DNA of 64,000 bases from Entoloma clypeatum (taxonomy: Eukaryota > Basidiomycota > Agaricomycetes > Agaricales > Entolomataceae), in NCBI GenBank assembly GCA_963565915.1, contig OY751493.1, positions 4,876,765-4,940,764 of the forward strand, read 5' to 3'. Below, in pieces: positions 29,884 to 40,085 of the stretch (position 1 is the first letter of the stretch; each line of letters begins with the position of its first letter). A program made the position numbers and the translations under genes. A model generated the notes under the pieces. It did no database searches and was not told the origin of the DNA. It saw only the letters and a list, made by a program, of their open reading frames with translations.

Positions 29884-32193
29884 TCTATAACATCCTATAG
29901 CATCATAGCACCATAGCAAAGGTTCTCTTGTTTAGAGTGCCCATTGTGAGGTATGGAGTATTCCATAGCATCACGTGCAAACTCTAACTCTATAGCATTC
30001 CATAGCAACCCCTCAGCTCTTGAGATCCCCATACCACCATAGTACACGAGCAGTACAGAGTGCTCTGGAGCCTTCAGGAGGAATGAATGAATATATATTT
30101 GCTCCATTCCTCGCACGCACACAAAAATTTCGTTGCAAAAAAAAAACATTATCATTGGGATGACATTTCAGTGTCGAGCTATAGTACTGATTCAAATCAA
30201 TGGTAATTCCAAGTCACCCCAAGTATCATCACGACCATGGTCATGATTCCCTCAGCCAAAAACTCTCCCCCAGTAGCTACGGTCACTCATGGAATCCTCG
30301 AAAAGCTGTTACACGTTCCCCATGGCAGGGCAGTGGTGAGAGACAAGGGGGGGTGCAGGAGCGAGCGACTCACAGAAAATGGCCACAGAGGCCTTCGGCA
30401 TGTGCCGAATCCCCACACCACCTCGTTGCCGCCTCCCGCTGTCTTCTTCTCATTGCTGGTCTGTCGTTCGTTACTGCTGTCAGCCTGTTCATAGCCTGGT
30501 CTTGTGGTCTTTGCATGCCCGCTGTCTTCGCTGTGGTCCTGCATCATTTTTTTTGTCCCTGTTGCTCATCGTTTCCCGTGTGTCCCGCTCGTCGTCATCA
30601 TTGTCACCGCCTTGATGTGGTGCATGGCTTGGGAGCATTGGGCCATTGTGGGTTGGTCCGTGTGTTGTCGTCACTGGCCTGTTCGTCGCTTGTTCGTTAC
30701 TCATCTGTCTGCCTGCCGTCAGGTTGTTCCATCAGTGGAGACCAGAGGTTGGGCAGTTGGGGCTTACCGTCCATGTTCCTCGAGGCTACTGGCCTGTCAT
30801 CAATTGTCAGCCCCGCCTGTCGCTTCCTTCCCACTGTCACTGATGTCATGGTTTCCTACCCCGCCTGTCCTGTCAGTTGCTTGTCCGTGGCCCTCGTCTG
30901 CCTGCCGCTTGGTCGTTCTGTCAGTGGAGACCAGATGTTGGGCAGATTGGGGCTTACCATCCATGTTCCTTGTGTGGTGCTGGCCCATCGTCGTTTCCCA
31001 CCTCACCTGTCGCCTGTCGTTCCTGGCCTGACGTCGCTGATGCTGTCGTGGTTAGTTACTTGCCCATCCCATCCATTGCTTGCCTGTGGTCTTCATCACT
31101 GTCTCTTCTGCCTGTCATGTTTCCCGCGGCCTTGGTCTTTGTCATATTTGGTGCGTTCTGCGCACATCGTTGGGCGTGCTGTGCTGAGTCATGGTCTTGA
31201 GTTGGCTTTGGGGGAGGGGAAACGGAAGCGGAGTGTGGGAGAGGGAAGAAGGAAGATCAAGTGTCACATAGCGGTTGATAAACCCCCGGGGTTTGCCGAC
31301 AACACACAAACAAATACAGGACTTGTCAAAAAAAAATCGACAAGTCCATTGCCGATGTTTGTTTGTTTGTTTGGCAACCACCCAAGCCCACCACGCCTAA
31401 CGCCAAATCAAGAGCATGAACCACCCTCAACGCCAAATGCAATGTACTGCGCACAACGACACATGTCAACGACTAGATGGGAACACATTCAGGACACGAA
31501 GCGACACAAGGCCGGAAGGAAGGTAAAGATGCTCGCTGACCACAAGGCTGACTCACCACTCCCAATGACATGTGGGGAGAACACACAATGATGACGACGT
31601 GTGGCAGGCAGGATAGTTGGATAGGAAATGATGACAGCGACAACAGGAAGCAGGGCGACGCTGCCAGAGACGGTGGAGAGCAAGACCATAACCGATAGGC
31701 AATGGCAGTGGATGGAAAATGGGACGGACGAGCGAGAGGGCAGGGGGGGATGACATCGAGCAGACACCGACCAACGGCAGGGACAGGGTGTGTCCTGTCA
31801 TATGCGAACGTGTAGGGTGTAGTAGTATTTCTGCTGCAACATTATAATGTTACTACTTTTGTCTCTATGTTATATTATAATTCATTCTGAGTCCCCCACA
31901 TTATGATGCACATCTCTTGTGTACGAGAAAGACATGACCAAACCATTATAATACTACTGGGGCAGTTATAGTATCAGGCTATGTCATGCTATGGCAGTAC
32001 AGTATACTACAAAATGCTATATGACTATGAAATGTTATGTGACTATGGAATGCTATTTAGCTACAACGGTACCACACTATGGAATGCTATGGAATGCTAT
32101 AGGACAGTATGGCGCTCCGCAATGCTATGTGGTGCTATGACTTTGAGTGTGTTTGCTATAGTTTGGTTTGATCAAAATCACAGTTTGCTGATG
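29884..32193. mobile_element. unclassified 2.3 kb insertion with GCTATAG subterminal repeats
   Basis: It splits the RNase H region of gypsy D. The left end (29884-30010) and right end (31970-32155) carry many copies of CTATAGCATTCCATAG-like motifs, in opposite orientation at the two ends. The inside holds C/T-rich minisatellite with a roughly 186 bp tandem duplication (about 30725 and 30912) and a hairpin with a GGACTTGTC arm near 31320. No transposase was seen. Clustered subterminal motifs are a feature of hAT, CACTA and KDZ-type DNA transposons; the class is not decided. Exact borders are uncertain by some tens of bases. Confidence 0.55.
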
Positions 32194-33098
32194 AATGGCT
32201 GCTAGGGCATAGTTGGATGTGTCGGTTTCGACAATTATCAGGAAGTCAGGGATTCAGTGTGTCAGGATCAGAGCAGTGGTAAATGCCTTTTTCAGGACAT
32301 TAAAAGTGGTTCAAGCATTGTCAGAGAACAGCCAAGTGGCATGTTTCCTGGTTAAACGAGTGAGTGGGATAGTGACGTTGGAATAAAATGAAATGAAATG
32401 TCGGTAAAAATTTGCAAAACCTAAAGGACTGGACGTCCTTCACTTTTTGAGTCCATCAGGAGAAAGGATAAATCCAAGATATTCTACAGTTTCAGCAGAG
32501 AAGTCGCAGTTGTCGGCATGGGCATAAAGACCGTGTTGTCGGAGTTGTCAGCGTTGTCGGAGTTGTCGGAGGACTTGTCAGACATGTTTTTTGTGTTTCT
32601 CAGGTTTGTTGGAGTAGATCAGGATGTTGTTGAGGTAAACGATAACGTGGTTGTCCAGAAGGTCAGAGAAGATGTCGTTCATGAAACATTGGAAGGCTGC
32701 AGGTGCGTTAGACAATCCAAATGGCATGACTAACCATTCAAATGATCCATAGCGAGTGCGGAATGCAGTTTTCCATTCATCACCTTCAGCAATGCGGACT
32801 AGATGGTATGCATGTCAGAGGTCTATGGTGGTATAAACATGTGCTTTGCTGGCAGTGGCTAAGAGGTCGGAGATGAGCGGGAGTGGGTATTGGTCTTTCT
32901 TCATGATTTTGTTCAGGCCTCGATAGTCGACGCAGAGTCGGAGTGATCCATCTTTCTTTTGGATGAAGAGGATCAGAGTGCCATGAGGTGAACTAAAAGG
33001 TTTGATGAAACCAATATTGAGATGCTTGTCAATAAAGTCTGTGAGGGATCCAACTTCGGATTGTGAGAGTGAGTATATCGGACCAATTGGAGGAGAAG
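32194..33098 (-). pseudogene. gypsy D pol: reverse transcriptase remnant
   Basis: On - it reads GPIYSLSQSE (just below 33098), then RT motifs KDGSLRLCVDYRGLNK, YPLPLI and TTIDL, later LGFANFYRHFI and KHATWLF, and the RNase H start ETDTSNYALAA, where the 2.3 kb insertion begins. Several stops are present. It is broken at 33098 by gypsy C. Confidence 0.88.
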
Positions 33099-33499
33099 TG
33101 TTATGGACTCTATGGTATGAGGACCACATCATATCTTTTACTTATCGGCCCGACTCGGCACCCTCTTACGAACTTACTATGTCTAATGTCTACTTTCGCA
33201 ACCTTCGATTCCCAGTCTGACTCACTACATTACTTTGTCATCCCCTTTAGTATACTTTGCTCCCACGCTGACTCGCTTCCCGCAGTCAGCTTACTCATTG
33301 TACATAGCCTTCCGCAGTTGCCTTACTCATGTGCACTGCCTTCCGCAGCACTGACTCATCCGCTACCACCTATAGTCAGTACCTATATAAACCTCTTGTG
33401 CTGTAGTAGATTCCTTAGATTTAGCAATCACATTGCTCTTCGCCTTTCCACTTCCTGCATACTCTGCCTGAACCTTGGAATGGTTTGTTAAGCATAACA
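33099..33499 (+). repeat. 5' LTR of gypsy C
   Basis: 401 bp and homologous to the gypsy B LTR. The R 11-mer AGATTTAGCAA is at 33417-33427 and the complementary primer-binding site at 33502-33512. Confidence 0.92.
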
Positions 33500-33572
33500 A
33501 GTTGCTAAATCTCGTTAGGTTCACCCAGAGCGAAAAGAGCAACTACCAGACGAGTCAAGATGTTGCGCTTCT

Positions 33573-34289
33573 TTGAAGACTTCACCAGTAACCCATTCGC
33601 CACACCAGAAAGCCCGACAGGAGGAGCTAAGTCCTCGGGACAGTATCGATTTTATGCTTATTCAGCAGTACATTGAATTGGAGATCTGTCGCATCCTACA
33701 GCAGGTGCTTGACGAAGAACTAGACAACGACGAGCATCGCCCCCACGGCGAGATAGCAGAGAGCATCCATCTTGCTCAGCAACACCAGATCGTGTGTTAC
33801 AACACCCGACAGAACAAACTCGAAAGCTTTCGCGTTCAAGAAGGACCTCAGACAGGTCGGATCACAGAGATCAGAGAGTTTATCGGTGTCCAGACAACCG
33901 TTATCAGAAGATTGATTAGGACGCTCACATCGAGACGTCCCAGAGCCACATCATCACATCTTACTCGAAGCAGCAGATCTACGCCCACTTCACCACCGAA
34001 GAACAACAGACCGAGTACAACCGCTGGGCACGAAACGAGAGACTTGACCCCTTCTCGCGACCAACAGACACGCAGGAACAGAGATTCCTTAGAGATTTAC
34101 AGAGGAAATACTCTGAATGTTTTGCCACTGATTCCACCGACGAGTCCCCTGACGAATTTACTTTTCACTCCACGCAGTCAGATATCAAACAGACGCCTAG
34201 AACAGGGACTCATTTTCAATCCTTACCTGTATCCTGAACCCCATCTTCATCCCAACAACCCGACCCCTCCTCTCCTCCACAGACTCTAG
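33573..34289 (+). CDS. pre-gag ORF of gypsy C, unknown function
   Basis: 238 codons, the longest version of this frame in the window. The acidic helical N-terminus, Arg/Thr-rich middle and Pro-rich C-terminus match gypsy A (19101-19685). It stops 2 bp before the gag ATG at 34292. Confidence 0.6.
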   Translation: MKTSPVTHSPHQKARQEELSPRDSIDFMLIQQYIELEICRILQQVLDEELDNDEHRPHGEIAESIHLAQQHQIVCYNTRQNKLESFRVQEGPQTGRITEIREFIGVQTTVIRRLIRTLTSRRPRATSSHLTRSSRSTPTSPPKNNRPSTTAGHETRDLTPSRDQQTRRNRDSLEIYRGNTLNVLPLIPPTSPLTNLLFTPRSQISNRRLEQGLIFNPYLYPEPHLHPNNPTPPLLHRL

Positions 34290-34291
34290 AC

Positions 34292-34561
34292 ATGGCAGAA
34301 GCTCCAGCAGTACAGACAATGGATACATCCAAGATCATCAAGGATCCCGGGATGTTCAAGGACAGATACACTTTTGACAAGTGGTGGAAAGCCACCAAAC
34401 TATACATCAGGTTCCAAAAGAGCCTCAAAGATGATCAGAAGATTCTTGCGGTGCTATCCCGTATGATGGAAGGGTCTGGCAGACACTGGGCCAGTAACAA
34501 GTTAGACACTCTTGCTGTTGACAATGAGAACATCACCTTGGTATCCACCTTTGCTACTTAA
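34292..34561 (+). pseudogene. gag of gypsy C, 3'-truncated
   Basis: The first 80 or so codons match gypsy A Gag (MAEAP, then KIIKDPGMFKDR and RMMEGSGRHWASNKL). The match breaks off near 34540 and the frame ends in unrelated sequence. The zinc knuckles are lost. Confidence 0.85.
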
Positions 34562-34603
34562 GCCTCTCTGCCTAAGCATTGCATGGGTTTGTCAACCATA
34601 ACA

Positions 34604-34732
34604 GAAAGTACCTTTCTCCAAATTGATCTTGAGGTCGTAAGGTTAGTGGGGTGCAAGGGTGTCAGCTTTTTTCTCACTAAATACATCAGCAAAATTGTGG
34701 TATTCCTTGGGTATGCCAGAGAGGTCGGAAGA
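34604..34732 (-). pseudogene. gypsy D pol fragment before RT
   Basis: On - it reads SSDLSGIPKEYHNFADVF and a KKADTLAPH-like stretch, the standard chromovirus segment between protease and RT. It joins the RT remnant at 33098 across gypsy C and the protease remnant at 39860 across the mariner. Confidence 0.75.
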
Positions 34733-35029
34733 TACAGTGCCTCACAAAACTGATTCAATGTTTGATTGAAAGCCCTACTTCAGGGCTTTCAGAATATAAA
34801 GGAATCATATGATTTAGATCAGAATCCATGGAGATATGATTAAATTAAATCAGCAACTCATTGAATCAGTTTTGTGAGTACCTATGGCAATTATCAGAAT
34901 CAAATGCTTCACTGGTTGTATGGTAACCAGTTGTCATGACTTACTGATGGAACTTGAATAGAACCCTGATGGGTTGTCAAGGAAAGTTGTATAAGAAGAA
35001 TCCAACCTCAACAGCCTCCATAATTAATC

Positions 35030-35221
35030 ATGCGCCCTATCTCCTCTTCCCACAAGGAAAACATTCTTTCTCTGGCCTCCAATGGTCACTCCACTCGTCA
35101 TATTGCCTCTAACCTGGGTGTCAGCCAACCAACTGTCTCCAGAGTGCTTCAGAATCTTCTTCCTCATCGCAATCTCTCTTCTGGTGTTGTCCATCCTGTT
35201 GAAGTTCCACCTGGGCGCTAG
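35030..35221 (+). pseudogene. Tc1/mariner transposase, N-terminal fragment
   Basis: About 63 codons with a helix-turn-helix DNA-binding domain (NGHSTRHIASNLGVSQPTVSRV), the usual N-terminus of Tc1-like transposases. It is cut off just before the copia LTR at 35229. The second HTH and first catalytic Asp region are missing. Confidence 0.8.
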
Positions 35222-35228
35222 CCACAGG

Positions 35229-35505
35229 TGTACTGAGCAACATAGCTACAGTGGAAGTACTCTACAATACCGCTATGGTCACTTACATGGTTTGGAGGGG
35301 GTAAGGCTAGTGAGAGCGGTTGAGGCTGGTGAGAGCGATGGAGCTGGTTAAGAGTCAAGAGACAACTTGTTGATATTGACAGTTTCCTGGTCTTATATAC
35401 CGTACTACTGTTTGTACCAACCAAACAAGTATGTAACGAAGATATGTAAAGGTCACGTGATGTAATCTAATCTAATCTAATCTACGTGATGGGAAAAGTT
35501 TCAAC
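35229..35505 (-). repeat. 3' LTR of copia element 4
   Basis: 277 bp. It begins TGTTGAAACTTTTCC on - after a run of seven Gs (polypurine tract), has four tandem GATTA units and a TATATAAG box. Its first 125 bp recur next to the telomere at 62866-62990. Confidence 0.85.
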
Positions 35506-35581
35506 ACCCCCCCATATTTAGTACATACTTCTAAATACATCTTACTTTTTCCCACATATATATATAGGTACTCTTTTTCGC

Positions 35582-38500
35582 CTAGTTTTTTATCAATCCG
35601 AAGTACGGGATAAACTTGGAAAAGAGGATTTTTCCCAGATTCTTAGTTAAAAGGTCTGCAGGGTTGTTCACTCCTTCAATGAATTCGACCGTAATTATCC
35701 CTTCGGAGACTTTTTCTCTGACGAAGTGGAATCGCACGTCAATGTGCTTGGATCGCTTCTCAGTTACAGGGTTGGATGCGATGAAGACGGAGCCGTTGTT
35801 ATCTCCGTAGATCGGTACTGATCCGATCTGCATTCCAAGTTCGGCAAGCATGCTTCTCAGCCATGTTGCTGCGCGACTGCAGTCTGATAACGCCATATAC
35901 TCTGCTTCTGTGGAAGAGAGGGCGATGGTCTTTTGCGCCGATGATACCCATGTCACTGCTCCAGACGCCAGTGATATGAAGAAGCCAGTGGTAGACCTCC
36001 TCGTGTTTTCATCTGACGCCCAGTCGGAGTCTGTGAATGCATAGATTCCTTTCCCTGAGTCGCCATCATACATGATTGCGTAATTTTTTGTCGCTTTCAG
36101 ATACCTGCAAATATCCCTAGCCACTTCTAAATGGCGTTTGGTGGGATTTGCGGAAAATTGCGACATTTTGATCACGGCAAAACAGATGTCTGGCCTTGTT
36201 CCAATCATCAGATATAGAAGTGATCCGATGACGGATTGGTACTTTGATCGAAGTTCTGCATTGGGTTCATCTTTGGACATCATGGGTTTGTAGCCCGTAG
36301 GAAGTGGGGTATGGGTGGCGTTAGATTCGCTCATCCCCATTCGTTCGAGTATTTTCTCAAGGTAAGGTACTTGATCAATGAAGATACGTTTCCCGCGTTG
36401 CCTTATTTGGATAGAGAGAAATTCTTTCGGTTCCCCATCAGGCACAAGGTGCCCTAGGTCCCTACATTCCCATGTGGTCATGAAGGCCTTCTTTTTCTCT
36501 AGCGTATATTCCCGGTTTGTGCCAAGAAAAGCAGAGTCGTCGACATAGATGACGGCGATTACAATTTCCCCGTTGGTACTTTTGTGAATGAACACTCCCG
36601 CATCGGAGTGAAGCCGGACAAAGCCGAGCTTTTTCATGGAGGAATCAAGTTCCCTCCACCAGGCTAATGCGGCCTGCTTAAGTCCATATAGAGCTTTGAA
36701 TAGTTGGTACACGAGGTGTTCTTTCCCTTTTACTATGTAGCCCTCAGGCTGTCGCATGTAAATGACTTCACGGAGCGTTCCATAGAGGAAGGCTGATGAG
36801 ACGTCCAAAAGTGTCATGAACCACCCTTCAAGGGCTGTCAATGCCAGTATTAGTCGGACAGTTTCATATCTTACAACTGGTGAGAAGATCTGATCAAAGT
36901 CGATCCCTTCTACCTGTGAAAAGCCTTTTGTGACAAGGCGTGCTTTCAGACGCCCGTCGGACTTTTCGTTATAGACCCATTTGTTCCTTAGAGCTTTCCT
37001 CCCTGCAGGCAGGGGTACTAGCTCCGTGATCACCCCGCGGCGTTTGAGCATGTCTAGCTCTTTTCGTTCAGCCGCATACCAGTCTTCTTTATTTGGAAGA
37101 GGGTATATGTCTTTATGGGACATTTCAACAATGCCAACTTGGACTGATATTGCCTCCATCAGGAGGTCATTCATCCATGCCGTTTGACCGCCCAATCTCC
37201 GTCTTCGATCTAATTTTTCAAGATCGGACGCTGGAGTGTCTTCCCCATAGATGCTTCCTGGCATCTTCCGAACTCGTCGTTCCCTGATCGGTCGATCTGG
37301 TACTTGCTCAGGTTCCGGAGTGGGTACTCGCGGTTTGTCATCAGGCTCACTGGCAGGCAATTCGTTGTCTGATTCAGGTTGATCCTGTTCAATGGGAACT
37401 GGGTTATGAGGTGTTTCGTTGTGACTATCGTCGTCATTGCTGCCGGGAATGAGATCCTCAAACTCATCAGCCGGCTCTGGGTTTTCCATTTCTGGGTGGT
37501 TTTCTGGCAACGGGTCGATGTGGCATCTAGGGTATTTGCTTTCATCAAAGATAGCTTTCCCACCCATGAAAATCGTGTTGGTCTCAGGATCCATGAAGCG
37601 GTATCCTTTGACCCCTGGTTTCGATCTGAGATAGATCATCAATCGGGATCTTGATTCCAGGGAGTTTCTACGTTTCTCCTTTGGGATATATACATATGCC
37701 TGACATCCAAATACTCTGACGCTGGACATGTCGGGGATCTCATTGGTCACCCTGAAGTAAGGGGTTTTCCATTCAAGACGCTGCATGGGGGTTCTGTTGT
37801 AGAGAAATGCTGCGTGTTCCAAACAGAATTCCCACCACATAGGCGGTAAGCATGCATCGAAGCGCAATTCCTGAGATTTTTCCCATAGTGTTCGATTGAT
37901 CCTTTCTGCTCTACCATTCTGCTGGTGCTGATATGGGAGCATGATGTCGATCAGAATTCCATGATCGGCAAGTACATCCTTGTATTCGTCAAATTCTCCA
38001 CCTCCATCAACCCGCCATTTTTTAGGTGTGGCAGCGAATTGATTCTGGATCATCGCAAGGAATTGTTTCAGCGCCGTGATGGCGCCTGACTTTTTCCTAA
38101 GCAAGACGACCCAGACATGGGAAGAAAAATCATCCAAAAAGGTAAGGAAATATTTGTACTTGTGGTACGATGCCGTGGATATCTGTTTCAGGTCTGAATG
38201 AATCAGATCGAAGGGTTTGACGGCCCCCGTTATTGAATTGGGGTATGACTGATTCGGCATTTTCCCTTTGAGACACCCTGTGCAGTTTTCCTGTGATTTC
38301 TCATGTACTAGTGTTTTGGGTACTCCTTTGGTACTGGTGGGAATCTTATTTAGCGCCTGGTCATTTGGGTGGCCAAGGCGTTTATGCCAGATTTCAACAG
38401 TGATTTCGCTAGAGATCGCGTGGATTTGGTCATAGCGTATTTCAGTGTCTAACCAATAAATGGTTTGTCCAAGAATGTGAGGCGAGAACTGTATTTTGTT

Positions 38501-38965
38501 CTGTCCTTTGGAGATGTTAATTTCTCCGCGCATTCCGTCTACTTTGTAACCGTGATTAAGGAAGATGCCTAGGGACAATAGGCGTGTGTCCATGTCCGGA
38601 ATGTAGAATACAGGTCGGAGAAGATGGGTTTTTACTTCCCCATTTAGGGTATGCCGTACTGGAACGGCCCCAACTCCGAGAATTTCCAGTTTCTTTCCCT
38701 TTGCAGCTGTTTGGACAAATCGCTTTGCCTTGAGAGGCCTGTAGTATGCGAAGTCTTTAAACTCATGGGTAAAATGTAACGAGGCACCGGAGTCTAAGAT
38801 CCATTGTGCGCGTTCTTTCTCCTTACAGTGTGTGCATGACGCAAAGTGCTTTGTATATTTTTTATATAGATCGCTGTCAATATGATCCATACATTCTGCA
38901 CTAGTACTAGCTAATATTTTACACGTCTGAAAGGAGGTGTTATTAGTTTTCTTTAATTGGTCATA
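35582..38965 (-). CDS. Ty1/copia Pol polyprotein (protease, integrase, RT, RNase H), 5'-truncated
   Basis: About 1,125 codons without interruption. The ATG at 39001 belongs to mariner sequence; real copia sequence starts near 38965. Visible: protease WILDSGASLHFT, integrase finger WHKRLGHP and CTGC, catalytic IHSDLK, RVDGGGEF and GRAERINR, RT with YVDDSAFLG, and RNase H with TDSDWASD and STEAEYMALSDC. Only gag and the very start are missing. The open frame indicates the truncation is fairly recent. Confidence 0.9.
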   Translation of the reverse strand, partial: YDQLKKTNNTSFQTCKILASTSAECMDHIDSDLYKKYTKHFASCTHCKEKERAQWILDSGASLHFTHEFKDFAYYRPLKAKRFVQTAAKGKKLEILGVGAVPVRHTLNGEVKTHLLRPVFYIPDMDTRLLSLGIFLNHGYKVDGMRGEINISKGQNKIQFSPHILGQTIYWLDTEIRYDQIHAISSEITVEIWHKRLGHPNDQALNKIPTSTKGVPKTLVHEKSQENCTGCLKGKMPNQSYPNSITGAVKPFDLIHSDLKQISTASYHKYKYFLTFLDDFSSHVWVVLLRKKSGAITALKQFLAMIQNQFAATPKKWRVDGGGEFDEYKDVLADHGILIDIMLPYQHQQNGRAERINRTLWEKSQELRFDACLPPMWWEFCLEHAAFLYNRTPMQRLEWKTPYFRVTNEIPDMSSVRVFGCQAYVYIPKEKRRNSLESRSRLMIYLRSKPGVKGYRFMDPETNTIFMGGKAIFDESKYPRCHIDPLPENHPEMENPEPADEFEDLIPGSNDDDSHNETPHNPVPIEQDQPESDNELPASEPDDKPRVPTPEPEQVPDRPIRERRVRKMPGSIYGEDTPASDLEKLDRRRRLGGQTAWMNDLLMEAISVQVGIVEMSHKDIYPLPNKEDWYAAERKELDMLKRRGVITELVPLPAGRKALRNKWVYNEKSDGRLKARLVTKGFSQVEGIDFDQIFSPVVRYETVRLILALTALEGWFMTLLDVSSAFLYGTLREVIYMRQPEGYIVKGKEHLVYQLFKALYGLKQAALAWWRELDSSMKKLGFVRLHSDAGVFIHKSTNGEIVIAVIYVDDSAFLGTNREYTLEKKKAFMTTWECRDLGHLVPDGEPKEFLSIQIRQRGKRIFIDQVPYLEKILERMGMSESNATHTPLPTGYKPMMSKDEPNAELRSKYQSVIGSLLYLMIGTRPDICFAVIKMSQFSANPTKRHLEVARDICRYLKATKNYAIMYDGDSGKGIYAFTDSDWASDENTRRSTTGFFISLASGAVTWVSSAQKTIALSSTEAEYMALSDCSRAATWLRSMLAELGMQIGSVPIYGDNNGSVFIASNPVTEKRSKHIDVRFHFVREKVSEGIITVEFIEGVNNPADLLTKNLGKILFSKFIPYFGLIKN

Positions 38966-39619
38966 CATCGGAAGAGGCAGTTGGCATTTGCTATGAAGCA
39001 CAGGGAATGGACAGTGGAGGACTGGAAGAGGATCATTTAGTCAGATGAGACCAAAATCAACAGGTTTGGGTCAGATGGCAAGGAATGGGTCTGGAAAAAG
39101 CAGGGTGAGGGGCTTATTGAAAGAGAGGTTCAGGGCACAGTCAAGTTTGGGGGAGGAAATATTATGGTTTGGGATTGTATGGGTTGGAAAGGTGTGGGGA
39201 GACTTGCAGAGGTTGAGGGGAGGATGGATGCTGATCAGTATGTGTCCATTTTGGAGGACAATTTGCTGCCCAGCATGGAGGAGAGTGGAATCTCTGAAGA
39301 GGAGATCATTTTTCAGCAGGACAATGACCCCAAGCACACCTCCAAGAAGGCCAAAAAATGGATGGACAGCAAGAATGTTGCTCTGCTGGATTGGCCTGCA
39401 CAGTCCCCAGACCTCAATCCTATTGAACACCTCTGGGTTCATATTAAAAGGAAGTTGAATGAATATCCAACACCACCCAAGGAAGTCTGGGAGATTTGGG
39501 ATAGAGCAGCAGAGGTGTGGAATAATATAGAGCCAGAAATGTGTCAAAACCTAATAGAAAGTATGCCAAGAAGAGTAGAGGCAGTAATCAAAGCTAAGGG
39601 GGGTAATACCAAGTACTAA
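38966..39619 (+). pseudogene. Tc1/mariner transposase, C-terminal fragment
   Basis: It picks up at HRKRQLAFAMKHREW and runs to the end of the transposase. The catalytic motifs DETK (first Asp) and QQDNDPKHTSK (second Asp) and the DWPAQSPDLNPIEHLW block (third acidic residue) are present. A TAG near 39039 replaces the Trp codon of the family motif WSDET, so the frame is broken in addition to the copia damage. Confidence 0.9.
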
Positions 39620-39861
39620 AGTATAAAATACTGTATTTATTGTACATACTCACAAAACTGATTCAATGAGTCCCTGGAGTAATTTGATCATATATTGATC
39701 ATTTCTTATGGGAATTACATAATTATTGCAGATTCCGAGAGTCCTGAAGCAGGGCTTTTAACTGGGTACCAATACCTTCTTTTGATTGGCATTATTTGCA
39801 AAGTTATTTTGAAGGTATTCACAAAGTAGCAAACATTGAATCAGTTTTGTGAGGCACTGTA

Positions 39862-40085
39862 TGTGGCTGCATTGACCATGGTAATCTGTGGCAGGTCGGA
39901 GGTGTTCAGATTGAGCAGATTCCATTGGAGAGGGCAGACACTGCGGAGGTGGCAGAGCTGCTTCAGCAGTCAACGTTGGAATCGGACTCGGAGTGTCGGG
40001 TAACGTAGAACGAAATAAGATACTGCCCAATACCCAGTCAATCAATGGATTGTAGCAGGTGAGCCAGTTGTGTCCTGGCTGGGGT
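39862..40085 (-). pseudogene. gypsy D protease-end fragment
   Basis: On - it reads PGHNWLT-YNPLIDWVLGSI-FRS, the conserved chromovirus segment just after the protease. It is the 5'-most part of gypsy D still present; upstream it gives way to GAACCT repeats at about 40085. Confidence 0.8.

Larger units (their letters stand above)
33099..34603 (+). mobile_element. gypsy C: truncated copy of the gypsy A/B family
   Basis: A + strand copy in the RT region of gypsy D. It has a 401 bp 5' LTR (33099-33499), a full pre-gag ORF and only the first 80 or so codons of gag, after which the sequence breaks near 34540. It ends at 34603 in a short ATAACA-terminated piece resembling the last bases of an LTR. 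Flanks AGAAG and GAAAG could be a decayed 5-bp duplication. Confidence 0.8.
35229..38965 (-). mobile_element. copia element 4, 5'-deleted, inside the mariner
   Basis: A - strand copia with an intact 3' LTR (35229-35505) and intact pol, but gag and the 5' LTR are gone. Its right edge joins mariner transposase sequence directly near 38965. About 100 transposase codons are missing at the same place, so a deletion after insertion removed both. Confidence 0.85.
34735..39859 (+). mobile_element. Tc1/mariner element, split by a copia element
   Basis: Perfect 26 bp terminal inverted repeats start CAGTGCCTCACAAAACTG, and the element is flanked by TA on both sides (34733-34734, 39860-39861). The target was gypsy D. 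The ends are double: a second, inverted copy of the CACAAAACTGATTCAATG core lies about 120-200 bp inside each end (near 34860-34880 and 39648-39668). The transposase is in two fragments around the copia insertion. Confidence 0.93.

Noticed and set aside
30200..31591. 463-codon frame on +
   Set aside because: It lies in C/T-rich minisatellite with a 186 bp tandem duplication, has no domain, and other frames in the same stretch are also open. Repeat translation is more likely than a gene.
35461..35485. Tandem GATTA units as a possible CRISPR-like or regulatory array
   Set aside because: Just four 5-bp units inside a copia LTR, repeated in the telomeric LTR copy; an ordinary LTR microsatellite.
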